DNA of 64,000 nt, taken from contig JASWHV010000018.1 in NCBI GenBank assembly GCA_030760725.1, positions 22,538,273-22,602,272 of the forward strand, given 5' to 3'. The notes under the pieces are model-generated. The model did no database searches. It was not told the DNA's origin and saw only the letters and a list, made by a program, of their open reading frames with translations. Below, in pieces: positions 1-12,300 of the stretch (its first letter is position 1; every line of letters starts with the position of its first letter). Origin of the DNA: Neostapfia colusana (Eukaryota > Streptophyta > Magnoliopsida > Poales > Poaceae). The position numbers were made by a program, and so were the translations under genes.

Positions 1-1459
1 GTCTAGATTCACCTTGGGACACACTTGTCTTGTCCTTATTTCTCCACCTGGAGAGTTTACGGCTAGCATATGGTTCATTTGTGTTGTCGCTAGGTCATAC
101 TTCTTAACAAACCCTTGAGCAATAAACGAGTGGGTAGCACCAGAATCAAACAGCAGGGTTGCAAGGTGTAAATTGGCAGGAAACTTACCAACTACCACGT
201 CGGGTGCATCTTGTGCTTCCTCCATAGTGACGTGGTTCACCCGTCCTCTCATTACATTCTGCTGTTGTGGCTGCGCGGGCTTCTTCTTTGGGCATTTGTG
301 GGCGTAGTGCCCCACTTCTCCGCAGCTAAAACATTGCACCCCAACCTTAGGTGCCTAGCCTTTGCTGTCTTGGGGTTGGTTTGGGGGTCCTTGTACTGCT
401 GGTCGAGGTGGATATGCAGGGCGAGGCTGCTGCATAAACTGACGTTGCGGCTGTGCTGGTGCTGCCGGAGGCCTGTAGTTCGGGTTGTACCCTCTTGGTG
501 CTGAGTAGGGTACCGCAGCACGGTTCGTCTGCCCTGCGGGTTGCTGCATCAGACGGGGGCGGGTGTTGCTCCCTGAGGCTTGATGTGACCACCCGGCCTT
601 CCTCTTATTCTCATTTTCCAAGGCCTTTAGCTTCCTTTCTACCACAAACGCTCTGTCCACCATCTTTTGGAAGCTTTCATACTCATTTGAGGACATTGCA
701 CACTGCATTTCTGCGGTAAGTCCTTCCACGAAACAATCTTGTTTCTTCTCATCAGTCTCTATGTCCCGTGGGGCATAACGGGATAGTTGAGTAAATTTAG
801 TGAGGTATTCCCTCACCGTCATGTTTCCCTGCTGCAGTCCCAAAAAACTCCTTCCTCTTGTTTTTGAGTTCACCTCTTGGGATGTAATGGTTGCGGAAGC
901 TACTCTTGAACTCTTCCCAAGTGATGTTCTCAGGGTCATGATGGGCAGCCACGTAGGCGGTCCACCAATCAGCAGCAGGTCCATGCAATTGATGAGAGGC
1001 AAACAGCACCCTCTCATACCCTTGGCACTGGATGATCCTCATCTTGCTTTCAATGGTCTTTAGCCAATCATCTGCCTCCAGAGGTTCAGCAGCACTTGCA
1101 AACTTTGGAGGTTGAGTTCCTAGAAACTCACTCAATCTTGGTTGGCGTGGTGCAGCTTGTGGAGGTGGAACTTGATGCAAGTTGGCCACCACTTGAGTCA
1201 AGTTTTGGATGAGCTGATTTTGATTCTCCAGCATTTGGTGGAGGGGATCAACTCCTTCACGGCGACCACCCCGGTCCTGGCCTCCAGAAAGATGAGGGTC
1301 GCATGCCTCATCGTTGTTGTTGCCGGGTTGGCAGCACGTCCTTTTCCGCTTCCGGCCATCTCCCAATGTTAATTTGAAAGCATTTAGTATCATCTTACTA
1401 CTTTCATTTGTTTGTACGTTGAAGTGTTGAGGCTTTGTTATACTTTTACAAGGGTTCAT
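1..1459 (-). pseudogene. gag: R1 gag and start of protease, broken
   Basis: The capsid-like part lies at about 1200-700, with the FLGTQPPKF and WW-TAY motifs typical of plant Ty3 Gag. A zinc knuckle CFSCGEVGHYAHKC (CX2CX4HX4C) is at 333-292, and the aspartic protease DSG motif is at 148-140. Two breaks are visible. An extra base in a run of six A (842-847 on the plus strand) shifts the frame in the middle of Gag. An in-frame TAG at 357-355 sits just before the zinc knuckle. The true Gag start is uncertain: the ORF opens at 1459, but a Met nearer 1399 or 1360 is possible. Gag would package the RNA and protease would cleave the polyprotein. Confidence 0.85.
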
Positions 1460-1651
1460 ATCTCACACCAAATAGATGCACTATTATTTCATGTGGGTTC
1501 ACACACCAAAGCAAAACAATCTAAAGACGAGGCTGTGGACAATTGCTCATGGTTTCCACAACTCACGTCACACACCAAGCATTAACACAACATTAACTAC
1601 GTAACGACTCGACTACTCGACATCCTTCTAATTTAAGGGAAAGGCTCTACG

Positions 1652-2431
1652 CTACTCGTTTTCTTGAGCTGGCTCCTCGGGATCTTCCTCATCATTTCGG
1701 CTGCCTTCTGACTCTGCTTTGGGTAGGTAGGCTGCTGGTGGAGAAGTGCGACGACGCCTGATCGCTCGGCGATCTGGGGAGTCAGGAGTCCATGTATCAT
1801 TCACGGTGACACACAGTTCATTCCCATCTCCTCTTTCTCTCGCCCTCAAACAGGCTCGCAGCAACGCCTCCGTTTCCTTCAGGGTGTCCCGGACATCCTG
1901 AAGCTCTTGTTGACACTCCTGCAGTCGAGTGCTGAGCATAGCAGCATCCTCCAAGCACAAGTCCATGTGCTCATGAGAAGTCCCTTGCTGCACCGGCGGG
2001 TACTTGTATTCCGTGGTACCACTCTCTCGCTGGAGGACATACATGTACTCAGTTTTGTCCAAGTGGCGACGATAGATGTGACTCTGGCAGGTGATGGCCT
2101 CCCAGGTGACATCTTTCTCCGCATCGACCTGTGTTGCTCTACAAGCTGGAGAGTGGTGAATCTTAAGCAGCTGATTTTCGTGTATTATCCTCATCTCTGA
2201 ACTCCATTCTTCCCTCTTCTCACGGATGGTCCTGGTGGAGTTATAGTGGATGATTGGCTTGCCCGTATTGCCGGCGGCTTCGAGCATACGCCGAAGACGG
2301 CGCAATAAGCCTCCTACTGCCAATCCGTAGGAAAGGTACGTCACCGGACGGCTCTCCTCCCTCTCGGCAAGGGCAACTACGGGAACTCTCCCTCCTGTGG
2401 ACTTGCGAGCGGTGCGAATCATGCGAACCAT
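1652..2431 (-). CDS. R1 leader ORF with histone H3-tail-like N-terminus
   Basis: This is a 259-residue ORF between primer site and gag, a place where most Ty3 elements have none. Its ATG at 2431 opens with MVRMIRTARKSTGGRVP. Once the first Met is removed (Val next favours removal) this aligns with the histone H3 tail in register: R2, T6, A7, R8, K9, S10, T11, G12, G13 and P16 match, while K4 is Ile and K14 is Arg. No histone fold follows. Residues about 157-200 look like a coiled coil, 221-228 are a basic patch (RRAIRRRR) that could be a nuclear signal, and the last 20 residues are acidic. The ORF has no stop although gag next to it is broken. I do not recognise a family. A role in binding H3K9 methylation machinery or heterochromatin is inference only. 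Confidence 0.75.
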   Translation of the reverse strand: MVRMIRTARKSTGGRVPVVALAEREESRPVTYLSYGLAVGGLLRRLRRMLEAAGNTGKPIIHYNSTRTIREKREEWSSEMRIIHENQLLKIHHSPACRATQVDAEKDVTWEAITCQSHIYRRHLDKTEYMYVLQRESGTTEYKYPPVQQGTSHEHMDLCLEDAAMLSTRLQECQQELQDVRDTLKETEALLRACLRARERGDGNELCVTVNDTWTPDSPDRRAIRRRRTSPPAAYLPKAESEGSRNDEEDPEEPAQENE

Positions 2432-2630
2432 CTAAAACAAAAGAAATTTAAAATTAGGTTAGATAAACTCTCAAACAAAAATCCTATTTTGAATGAAAGT
2501 TGGGGTAAGATGAAGAAAGTGACTCCATTAAATAACACTTTTCAATCCACACCTTTGTAAAATAGTTTTTAAGAAAATAGGGTCCTTAAATACGTCCATT
2601 TCTACCTAGGTCCACGTTCCTACGGGCAAC

Positions 2631-2646
2631 CTTGGCTCTGATACCA
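2631..2646 (-). other. R1 primer binding site (tRNA-iMet type)
   Basis: The minus strand reads TGGTATCAGAGCCAAG, complementary to the 3' end of initiator methionine tRNA. It starts four bases after the LTR end at 2651. It fixes the orientation of R1 and shows that the LTR is the 5' one. Confidence 0.9.
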
Positions 2647-2650
2647 CTTC

Positions 2651-5600
2651 TGTCACACCCGGTTTATCCGAAGAACAACCGAGTGAATATCACATGTATG
2701 CCAGGATCATTTTCTCATACATGTGATGACAAATAGTGAAGCATCATTTATTACAAGCCAGGTGTCGAATATAAATAAGTCTTACATAGCAAATGTCTCG
2801 ATGGACAATAATAAGTTCATCACAAGTAAATAATCTAGCAGCGGAGAAATTATTCTTGAGGGCTCCATCACAGGCGTTGCCCGGGGTCTCCATGAACCTA
2901 GAAATCTTCTTCGGGTCCAAAGTCTTGGTCATTATACACCACCTCATTATCTTGACCTGAGCAGCAATATAAACCAACAAATATGCAAGGTTGAGTACCA
3001 ATGGTACTCAGCAAGTGTGGGAAAATTATATCATGCATGGCTAGAACAAGGAGAGGTTGAACTCATGGTCAAGCACTACGCAATTAATACCTATCACCTT
3101 AGCTTATTAAGCATCTACATTACTACACAAGTGAAATGGTCCCAATCTCCCATACCATCATCATAATCAAATAACCATAACATCATTTCCAATGTTAAGC
3201 TCCCCGCTTAACATCCACAACTTCCAAATCCATCACTCCTCTAATCATGAATAAGTCCAAGCCGCTCTTGACCGTGAGCACGGCTGTCATGACAGTTTTG
3301 ACTCTACAGAGTTTGTACCACTGTACCCACATGTAGTGATTTCATCCCCCATTGCCGGGTGGACTAAAAGAACCTCCATTATGCCAATGGCTACGGTCCA
3401 CATTCACACTTCCCAGGTGTGTAGCCCGGAGATCACTACGAAGCCTTTACAAAGGGATTCCCGACGAGCGTGGGCCCACTGAGGTTTCACCCCTAACAGC
3501 GTACAAGAGGCTCCAACCCCGCTGCAGTGGCCCCCTCTTGAGCCTTGCGGTTCATATGGTAGTCCAGCTGACACCTATTCCCCGCACCATCCAACACACC
3601 CATACTACGCCGGGGATACACCTAATTAATTGGCCAAGCTGCCCCATCTCAGCATGTGGTAGCACGGTAAAGCCAGGTTACATGCTCCATGAACCGGTCC
3701 TTAGGATCCAGGCAAGTACTAAACACAAACCCGAGTCTCGTGCACCCAGCACACAACCAAAACATCCAACTTGCCTTGATCCATACCTCTACATAACTCA
3801 CAATATCTCATTCAAGAGTATGGTAAAATAAACTGATGATCTCATATTCCAAATATTCCATTCTAAGCATGGCTAAGCATATGCATAATAATAAATGACA
3901 TGATAAAATAAATCCCAACCCAAGCTACAAGGAAACAAGATAATGCAATTCTAGGGAAACTTCCTAGCATGGGTTTCATATTTCATTTGACAATGCAAAT
4001 AATTCTATCTACACATCCTAGCATAGGATCAAAGTGGTCAAGGACACTTGCCTCCTTCTTGCTGCTCTTGAAATGGGTAGTCCTGATCTGGGAAAGGAAT
4101 AACTTGCTCTTGAGCAGGTTCTACATCATACCATCACACATAGCAAAAGAAAAACAACAATCATAAGACATAGTCCACACTTCTACTTCATACAAACCAC
4201 ACATTCACATTTATGAAAGTCCTTCACCACTATATGTGTTGTGGTTACTTTATGTGTGTTGATTTGTGGCTTGCATGCACTTTTAATCATGTGTATATGA
4301 TTCCTACTTTTGTGTTCCCATTTATACTTACCTACTATTTATATATGAATTTCCAATTTAAATAAATTCCTTATATTCAACTACTACACCTTTTCACTAC
4401 CAAGTATGTATGAAAAGTATTTCTCTTCTCCATATGTGCCTTTAGAATTTCTACCAACCTTAAACTGAATTGTTTGGATTTTAGAAACTCCATTTATCAT
4501 TTACTAGTTGCTATATTTTCAGATTTATTTTCCTATATATAAATGTGTTCTTTATTATGAAATTAGTAATACACATCATCTAAACCGAATAGGTTCTGGT
4601 CCTAAATAATTTAATACCATATTTTGACCTTTGCCTCTGATGTAAACTATTTCACAATTATTTTCCCTATTTTCTAAAACTATTCATTACTTTAAAATGT
4701 GTCCCTAAATGTGAATAATAAATTAGACAGATTCAATTCAGCCCAAAATATGTTTTTATCTCACTCCAAAGTTTTCTAAATACTGAGAAAGTTTTTAATT
4801 TAATTATGACAATATGTTTGTCCCACTTTTTAAATTTTTAAACACTAGCCACATATTCAATTTCCTAATTTAAATACTAAACAGGGCTAAAAAGGTAAAC
4901 TCACCCCATTACAGGGTCTATAATATTATTTTCAGAATTTCCAGGGGTCTAGCTACACTTATCAGAGGTGTTTTTCTAATTTTTATTAAGTCCAGGGGCT
5001 AAAACTGATTTTTAAATGAATTTACATGATTTTCTGGAGTTCCAGGGGCTAGATCAGAAGTTTCCGGGGCTAGCTCTTATTTCCCGAGAACCCCAGGGGG
5101 TAGCACGTAAGAATTCCAGTCTTTATAACGCGGGGCTGACTTGGACCGTCCGATTTTAAACCGACGGCTGAGATTATAACGCCGAACCGGTACGCGGGGG
5201 TTTAAACCCTACCGTGCGATTTAAAATAAACGGCGCACAAGCGGCCACGTCGCTCTGATCGAGCGTGGGTGGCGCTGCCGGCGGCGCACGGCGGCGGGAA
5301 GCGGCGATCTCGCCGGAGACTTTCGGATCTTCGAGAATTCTTCCTAGAACTGTGATCTTATGGTATAGATCGTTAGAGGAGAGGTCGGGGATCTCACCTC
5401 GGGGGTTTTCTTGAGCTCGGAGGTCCTGAATGGTGATCGGCGACGAGGTCCGAGGCAAAACCACGGCGAAGCTCGTCGGCGCTGCGTTTACACCGCAAAT
5501 CACCGAGTTTTCTGCACCTGCAAGGTTCCCCGGAGGCGGTGGATCAAGACCAGCGAGTTAGATCGGAATTTCCGAGCTTAGATCGGCCAGAATTTGCCGG

Positions 5601-6080
5601 AGAAGTCTCGGTTCTCACCGGAGGAAAAATCGGTGATCGCGTGGGAAAAACAGAACGAGGCCGGGGTTTTTATAGACGGGGGAGGGCGGCAGGGTGGTTT
5701 AGATCATGTCCGTGTCACCTACGAACAGAATTCAGCGGGGATACGCCGAAATCCCGATCGGTTTTGATTCGGGTGCGAGGGAGTCCGGCGCGGCGCGAGG
5801 TAGACGACGATCGGGTGGGCCCCGCCTGTCAGTGTGAGGAAGCAGCGCGCGCGGCTGCGGGCTGGCTCGGGGGCTGGGTGGGCCGGCTGGTGGGTTTCGG
5901 CCCACTGGCCGGTTTTTTTCTCTTTTCTCTTTTTCTTTTTCTATTTCTTTTCTGATTTGAGTTTAATTTGAATTCCAGTTTGAATTTGAATTTTTGCAAA
6001 ACATGCAACACGTCCAAAAATTTTTAAATTCCCCACTTAACATGATTTAGGGTTTTGAATCAAAAATTTGGGGTGTTACA
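2651..6080 (-). repeat. R1 5' LTR, 3430 bp
   Basis: On the minus strand it starts TGTAACACCC (6080) and ends GGGTGTGACA (2651), the usual TG...CA ends. It is followed at once by a tRNA-iMet primer site. A TATA-like box near 5670 implies a U3 of about 0.4 kb and a transcribed R-U5 part of about 3 kb. I see no convincing gene inside; the ORFs in it are short and resemble nothing I know. The middle (about 4200-5100) is AT-rich, and 5100-5950 is GC-rich. Confidence 0.9.
5666..5676 (-). promoter_or_regulatory. TATA-like box in the R1 5' LTR
   Basis: The minus strand reads TCTATAAAAACCCC here. Its place about 400 bp from the LTR start fits the U3/R boundary of a long-LTR Ty3 element. The start of transcription would be about 30 bp further along, near 5635. 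This is inferred from sequence only. Confidence 0.5.
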
Positions 6081-9000
6081 ACAGCTTGCCAATACTACCC
6101 ACCGATAGTCCATATTTAATTTGTTCACCGGGTGGGAAGATTTCAGCAAGCGTAATGGTTTCCAAAGCACCATTATGCTTAGCGGGTAGAGTGTACCCCA
6201 CGTCTCTCATTATCTTAGAGGGACAGAAGGTCGATGTCATCCTAGGCATGTCGTGGTTAACCCGCCACGGCGCTGTTTTAGACACCGTCCTTCGAGTCGT
6301 GCACTTAAACTCAGAAGTGCACGGGTCTCACTCACTATTTCTGGACAGTCCAGAAATAAAACTTCCAAGTGTCTATCAAGCCACAACTATCAGATTGGAA
6401 GATGTTCTAGTGGTCCGAGAGTTCCCTGACGTATTCCCGGATGATTTGCCGGGAATGCCACCCGATAGAGAGGTGGAGTTCAAGATTGAACTTGCATCGG
6501 GAACCATGCCAATATCCCGAAGGCCGTACAAGATGGCGCCCAAGGAGTTGGCTGAACTGAAGACTCAGCTCACGGACCTTCTGGAGAAGGGTTTTATTAG
6601 GCCGAGCTCCTCACCATGGGGATGTTCGGCATTGTTTGTGAAGAAGAAGGATGATACGTTACGGCTATGCGTGGACTATCGTCCATTAAATGCCGTAACC
6701 ATCAAGAACAAGTACCCGTTGCCACGGATCGACATGTTGTTTGATCAGTTGGTCGAAGCAAAGATCTTTTCCAAGATGGATTTAAGATCCGGTTACCATC
6801 AGATTAAGATAAGGGCTAAGGACATTCCGAAGACGGCTTTCTCGACGAGGTACGGACTTTATGAGTACCTGGTTATGTCCTTCGGCCTCACCAATGCTCC
6901 AGCTCACTTCATGTACTTGATGAACTCGGTATTCATGCCGGAGATGGACAAGTTTGTCGTGGTCTTCATCGACGACATTTTGGTATATTCCAAGTCGGAA
7001 GAAGATCACAAGAAACATCTGCGTATAGTCTTACAACGGCTGCGGGATCACAATCTATACGCGAAATTCAGCAAATGCGAGTTCTGGATATCGCAAGTGC
7101 CTTTCCTTGGGCATATCATCTCAGCGGAGGGTATCGCTGTAGACCCGAGCAAGATCACTCAAGTGCTGAATTGGAAATCCCCGAGAACTGTTCACGAGGT
7201 ACGGAGTTTCCTCGGGCTCGCGGGATATTATCGGAGGTTCATTCCGAACTTCTCGAAGATTGCCAAGCCAATGACAGAGCTGCTGAAGAAGGCTACCAAA
7301 TATGTTTGGAGTCCAACATGTGAAGCAGAATTCAAGGCTTTAGTCAAGCACCTGACATCAGCACCGGTTTTGGCGCAGCCAGACACAACAAAACCGTTCG
7401 ATGTGTACTGCGATGCATCCGACATTGGGCTCGGATGTGTGCTGATGCAAGACCGAAGAGTGGTCGCGTATGGATCACGGCAGCTTAGAAACCATGAGCA
7501 AAATTATCCAACTCACGACTTGGAGCTCGCTGCCGTGGTACTTGCACTGAAAATGTGGAGGTACTACCTACTCGGTAACCTCGTACATTTATATACTGAC
7601 CACAAAAGCCTCAAGTACATATTCACTCAGAAAGTGCTGAACATGAGGCAACGAAGATGGTTAGAACTGATAAAGGATTACGAAATAGAGATCCATTATC
7701 ATCCGGGCAAGGCAAACGTAGTGGCAGATGCGCTGAGCCGCAAGTCACACGTCAATAATCTGACCATCACACCGTTGGAAGAGAGCGAGCCACCACTACA
7801 TGTGATTCCACACGGAGCTCTCTACAACCTAGCTTTGATCCCCACCATCCGTGAAGAGATAGTGGCAGCCCAGAAGAATGACAAGGGCATGTCACATTTG
7901 CGGAGACGTGTAGACAGTGGGGAGCTGAAATGTTTCCGGAAGGACGGAGACGGCGTCCTATGGTTCAAGGACCGGATTGTCGTACCCCGTAACCCGGAAT
8001 TACGAAAGAAAATCTTTGATGAGGCTCACTTATCAAAGTTTTCTATTCACCCCGGCAGCAACAAGATGTATCAAGAACTCAGAAGAAAGTTTTGGTGGAC
8101 ACGGATGAAGCGCGAGGTTGCAAAATACGTGTCCGAGTGTGATACATGTCGAAGGGTGAAGGCAGATCATATGCGGAAACCGGGACTGCTGCAACCACTG
8201 GGCATTCCTGCCTGGAAATGGGAGGATGTGAGCATGGACTTCATCATCGGTTTACCCACCACCTTGCAGAAACATGATTCTGTGTGGGTGATCATCGATC
8301 GGCTCACCAAAGTTGCCCATTTCATCCCGGTCAACACCAACTACAACGCCAAGAAGTACGCTGAACTGTACATCTCACGGATTCTATGCTTGTACGTCGT
8401 ACCCCGTACCATCATATCGGACCGGGGCACTTTATTTGTGTCCCGTTTTTGGGAGCAGCTACACGCTGCCTTGGGGACGAAGTTGATCCGTAGTTCAGCA
8501 TACCACCCGCAGACGGATGGGCAAACCGAGCGGGTAAATCAGATCCTAGAAGACATGCTACGAGCTTGTGCTATCAACCACGGCAAGAATTGGGATGACA
8601 CTTGCCGTTAGCTGAGTTCTCATACAATAACGGGTACCAAGCCAGCATCAAGATGGCACCTTACGAGGCGCTATACGGTAGGAAGTGCCGCACACCATTG
8701 AACTGGTGTGAGTCTGGCGAAAGGGTTACCTTCGGGATTGACCTTGTCAATAACGCGGAAGAAAAGGTTCGACTGATTCAAGCAAACCTAAAAGCCGCTC
8801 AATCCCGTCAGAAACAGTATGCGGACCGGAGAAGGCGCCCGTTACAATTCGAAGTTGGAGATCACGTATACCTACGGGTGTCTCCAATGAAGGGCGTAAA
8901 CAGATTTGGGGTGAGAGGAAAGTTAGCACCCCGATTCATCGGTCCATTCCAGGTTACCGAAAGATGTCGATCGGTGGCATACCGGCTGAGATTACCAGAA

Positions 9001-9285
9001 GCACTTTCCGGTGTGCACAACGTCTTTCACATTTCCCAGCTGAGGAAGTGTCTTAAGCTATCAACTACCGTTGAGCTGGAGGATATTGATAAAATGCAAC
9101 CGGATCTCACCTATCGGGAGGAACCGGTGCAGATTATCGATGAGAAGGCCCGAACCACACGCAACCGTACATTGTGGTTCTACAAGATTCTATGGAGTAA
9201 TCACTCCATGGACGAAGCGACATGGGAGAGCGAAGAATTTCTTCGCGCTAACTACCCCGACTTTTGCACGTCGCATGTACGGTAA
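6081..9285 (+). pseudogene. pol: R2 pol: protease remnant, RT, RNase H, integrase, chromodomain
   Basis: Protease is present only after its active site. Reverse transcriptase follows with FIDD at about 6964-6975, then RNase H (CDAS near 7408). The integrase zinc finger HX6H...CX2C is at about 8026-8150. The integrase core has its Asp near 8233, SDRG near 8416 and Glu in QTERV near 8527. The C-terminal chromodomain is at about 9130-9285 (ATWESEEFLR). Against the R5 copy, one T is missing at 8598/8599, which shifts the frame to an early stop just after the integrase core. The rest continues in another frame from about 8602. RNase H reads DASDIG where relatives have DASGIG. The element can therefore not make a full integrase. 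Confidence 0.9.
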
Positions 9286-9340
9286 TTTTCCACCGTCCTC
9301 TCTCTCATTTTCACCTTATAATCTCGGGACGAGATTGTTT

Positions 9341-9354
9341 TAAGGGGGGAGGAA
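9341..9354 (+). other. R2 polypurine tract
   Basis: TAAGGGGGGAGGAA lies directly before the 3' LTR. In this family it primes plus-strand DNA synthesis. Confidence 0.85.
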
Positions 9355-12300
9355 TGTAAGGGCCTCAGTTTTTGGCACATAATTGAAGTGTTCATCACCA
9401 CACCACACACCTCATTTGAGGAAAGATGATGAACACAAATGAAGAGCAAGTAACCACCATCAACATGCTCATTAGAGAACAAACTCACACATTGCAAAAG
9501 TGGTATTTTCCCACATGTGATATAGGTGGGCTGGACATATGAAAACTCCTACACTTCGCTAAGGATGTCCATGCCAAGTTTCACCCAAATTCAAAACCTT
9601 TTTGAGGTCATTTTGGGTATAGTTAGAAAGAGGGAAGTTTGAAACCATATTCAAATTCAAACTGTTTTTATCCCATGAATTTAAAAGTGGGAGGCATATT
9701 CTTACTCAGCACATTTTTTTGAGCTCACACACCAATTTTCACTCCATTTGGAGTTGATCTTGACATGAGCTAAGTGGGACAAATTCAAACTTTATTTGAA
9801 TTCAAAACTGAACTTGTGCTGAAATTCATTCAAATCAAACCCCATTTGAATTCTACTCAATTCAAATGGCTCATGGGTGAATAATTTGAATCACCATGGG
9901 TATTTTGGGACTCACTGTTTACAACAGTGATTAGGAGTAAATTTCAGAGGTTAAAATTGGCAGTGGGACCCACATGTCAGCCACTGAAGGAGATCAACCG
10001 AGTGGACTTTCAGCACTCGGGTCCCCGAGCTTCTCCCGAGAGCGCCACCGAGGGGAGGCCGCCGCGCCACCACCTGCTTGCCGCCCACGGTCGCTGAACC
10101 GACTCCCTAGGTCTTTATCTACCCGCCCGAGCGGTCACCGACGCCTCCCATCGCTGCCTCGTTGCACTTTCACTCAAAACGCCGAAACACCTCGCCGCCC
10201 GAGCAAACCTCCGGTTCCTCATCGCCCGGCCAATCCAGTGACCCTCCCGGCGATCTGAGACCAGCACCGGGTGCGCCAAGCCATCTTCAACGCCCTCGCA
10301 TCGGTTCCAGACCCTGCGCGGTCTTCCCCGAGCTCCACCGCGGCGATCTTGTCTCTGCCGGTTCAGCTCGAGCCGCCGCTGCGGGAACCGTCCTTCCGGC
10401 TACCACAGCCCACCGTTCACGGAGCTGTAAACAGCAAAGAGGTTCACCTTCAACCCCTCTTTCTTTTCCGTAAGCTCCGGCGGCGTGACAAGCGCTGCTC
10501 AAGCCGTAATTTCATGTTTTCGCGACGGTGTGCAAAAGTGCGGTTTGCACCGATCCGAGAAATTCGTAAGCCACACTGCATCATTCGTCCTGTCATGGAG
10601 AGGATCACATCTAGTAGCCCGTGCGGGTCCATAGGAGCAGGAACCACGAAAAACCGTGGAGAGAAACCGCTGTTCTTCGAGTTTTAGTTGAAACCCCGAT
10701 TTCCGGCCTAGGTCACACGGTGACAGCCCAACACAGCCCTTCCCGAGCTCCGTAGAGCTCATGTCAACCTTTCCTATGGTCCACTGATGCTCGACGACCC
10801 TTAGCTTGATCGGGGGAGGTGCTAGGGAGGGTGGACAACGCGACCGAAGTTCTTTCGAGGTTGCGGCTCGTCGCCGACCAGGTGGCGGCCGTTGTCATGA
10901 CGAGCTGACCCCAGAATCCTGTTCCCCGAGTGGAAATAGGCAGGGGCGGCCAGAATCGTGAAGTTTGGAGCTTTACAGAAGCCGGCGGCGAGCTCTCCGG
11001 CGAGGCTCCTCGGCGGCAGAGCGCGGGCGTCGGGAGGTTGACGAAGGGGTGGACCCCAGCTGTCAGCGGGAGATATTTTAAATCGGGATCGGGCTGCGGC
11101 CGGGATCTGGTGTGCTGGCGCGCAAATACCCTGTGAGCTCCAGTGTGCCAGACACCTCCGCGCTCGACACGTGTCCTCGCGGGCCCCCGCGAGATTTAAA
11201 CTTTTCCCCGATTTTCAGAATTCTTCCAAACTTCAAATCCTCATAACTTTGGCTAGGAAGCTCCGAATCGAGTGAACCAAATTTTGTTGGATTCAGCTCT
11301 CTGAGCACTTTCCAGCAAATCAAGTTTCAACTCATGAAAACCCAAATTCTCCAGAATTAATTCCTCAAAATTTAAACTGTTAGGAATTTTAACTGGAGAA
11401 TCCTTTGGAGGAAAATCCTGAAATTTTGCTGGGATGTTCACCAAACTATCCCTGAACTACCATAAAAATTTCAGACCTATTGGAGCTCATTTAATCCACC
11501 TAATGGTGTGATTAGTGAAACTGTTCCAGAGAAAATAGAAAATGTTCAGAAACATTTTCAGAATTTTCTCTGAAATAGTTTAGCTCATATCTAGAACCTT
11601 CAAATTAAGTGAGACCAACTTCATTAGAACCCTCTGAAAATCTAGTTTCAGAAAGTCATAGTTTGTTTCATGAAAATCCTTAGAGCACCCTAAGAGTTCC
11701 AATTAAGGTCAAGTACATGATTAATTGTGGAGGGCTCAAATGAGCTTTGCTGCAACCAAAACTTGACCAAGTCTCTATTTAGGTTGTAACCAAGTCACAG
11801 TAAAAGTTTCACAGTCATTGAGTCTGTCTAGTGGGACTTATAAGCTTCACAAGTTCAAACTTAATACAAATGCATTCAAATTAATACATGTACCTCTCTT
11901 ATCATGTAGTCGCTAAGGTCGAGGAGGAACCCGAAGTCCTAGACTTCGTTACTCCGGAGGAACAGCTAGCCTACGACCAAGAGCAGCAAGGCAAGCTCCG
12001 GTTTGCATTAACCTTTTTATAAATTTTTATTGTTTTGAGCACATACTTGTTTACTTTATTCTTTGCATTAGAGTCTTGTTTGGAAGCCCCACTGCATAGC
12101 CAAGAGAACCATGGGTTGGGTTTAGGATTGCAAACCCTGTTAGCTACTGCATTGCTAGGATAGAGTAGGATTCGGTACAAGTCGAGTTGTTAGAACTACT
12201 CACGAGCATAGGCTAGAGGCACTCGACTTGGGTAGTGATAGCACATGAAACACATGGCAAGAAAATGAGACCGAGTGGAGGGTAAGGGCAGCAGGACTTT

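Larger units (their letters stand above)
1..6080 (-). mobile_element. R1: Ty3/gypsy LTR retrotransposon, 5' part, runs off the left edge
   Basis: Reading on the minus strand, the order is 5' LTR (6080 to 2651), primer site, an extra leader ORF, gag and the start of protease. The rest of pol and the 3' LTR are outside the window. The right end abuts the middle of the R2 protease/pol coding sequence, so R1 inserted into R2. The five bases after it (ACAGC, 6081-6085) should be one copy of the target duplication. The Gag style and long LTR resemble Tekay/Del-type chromoviruses, but the integrase end that would decide the lineage is not visible. Gag is broken, so this copy is not autonomous. Confidence 0.9.

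Noticed and set aside
1652..2431. A true histone H3 gene
   Set aside because: Only the first 16 residues match; there is no histone fold, and the ORF lies between primer site and gag of a retrotransposon.
2631..2646. tRNA gene
   Set aside because: Only the short primer site complementary to a tRNA 3' end is present here and at the other LTRs; no cloverleaf could be built.
3352..3831. 159-aa ORF in the R1 LTR
   Set aside because: No recognisable domain and ordinary composition for U5 DNA; probably chance.
9974..10687. GC-rich ORFs of 94-138 aa in the R2 LTR
   Set aside because: Overlapping frames with low-complexity Pro/Arg/Ser content, no domain, inside an LTR.
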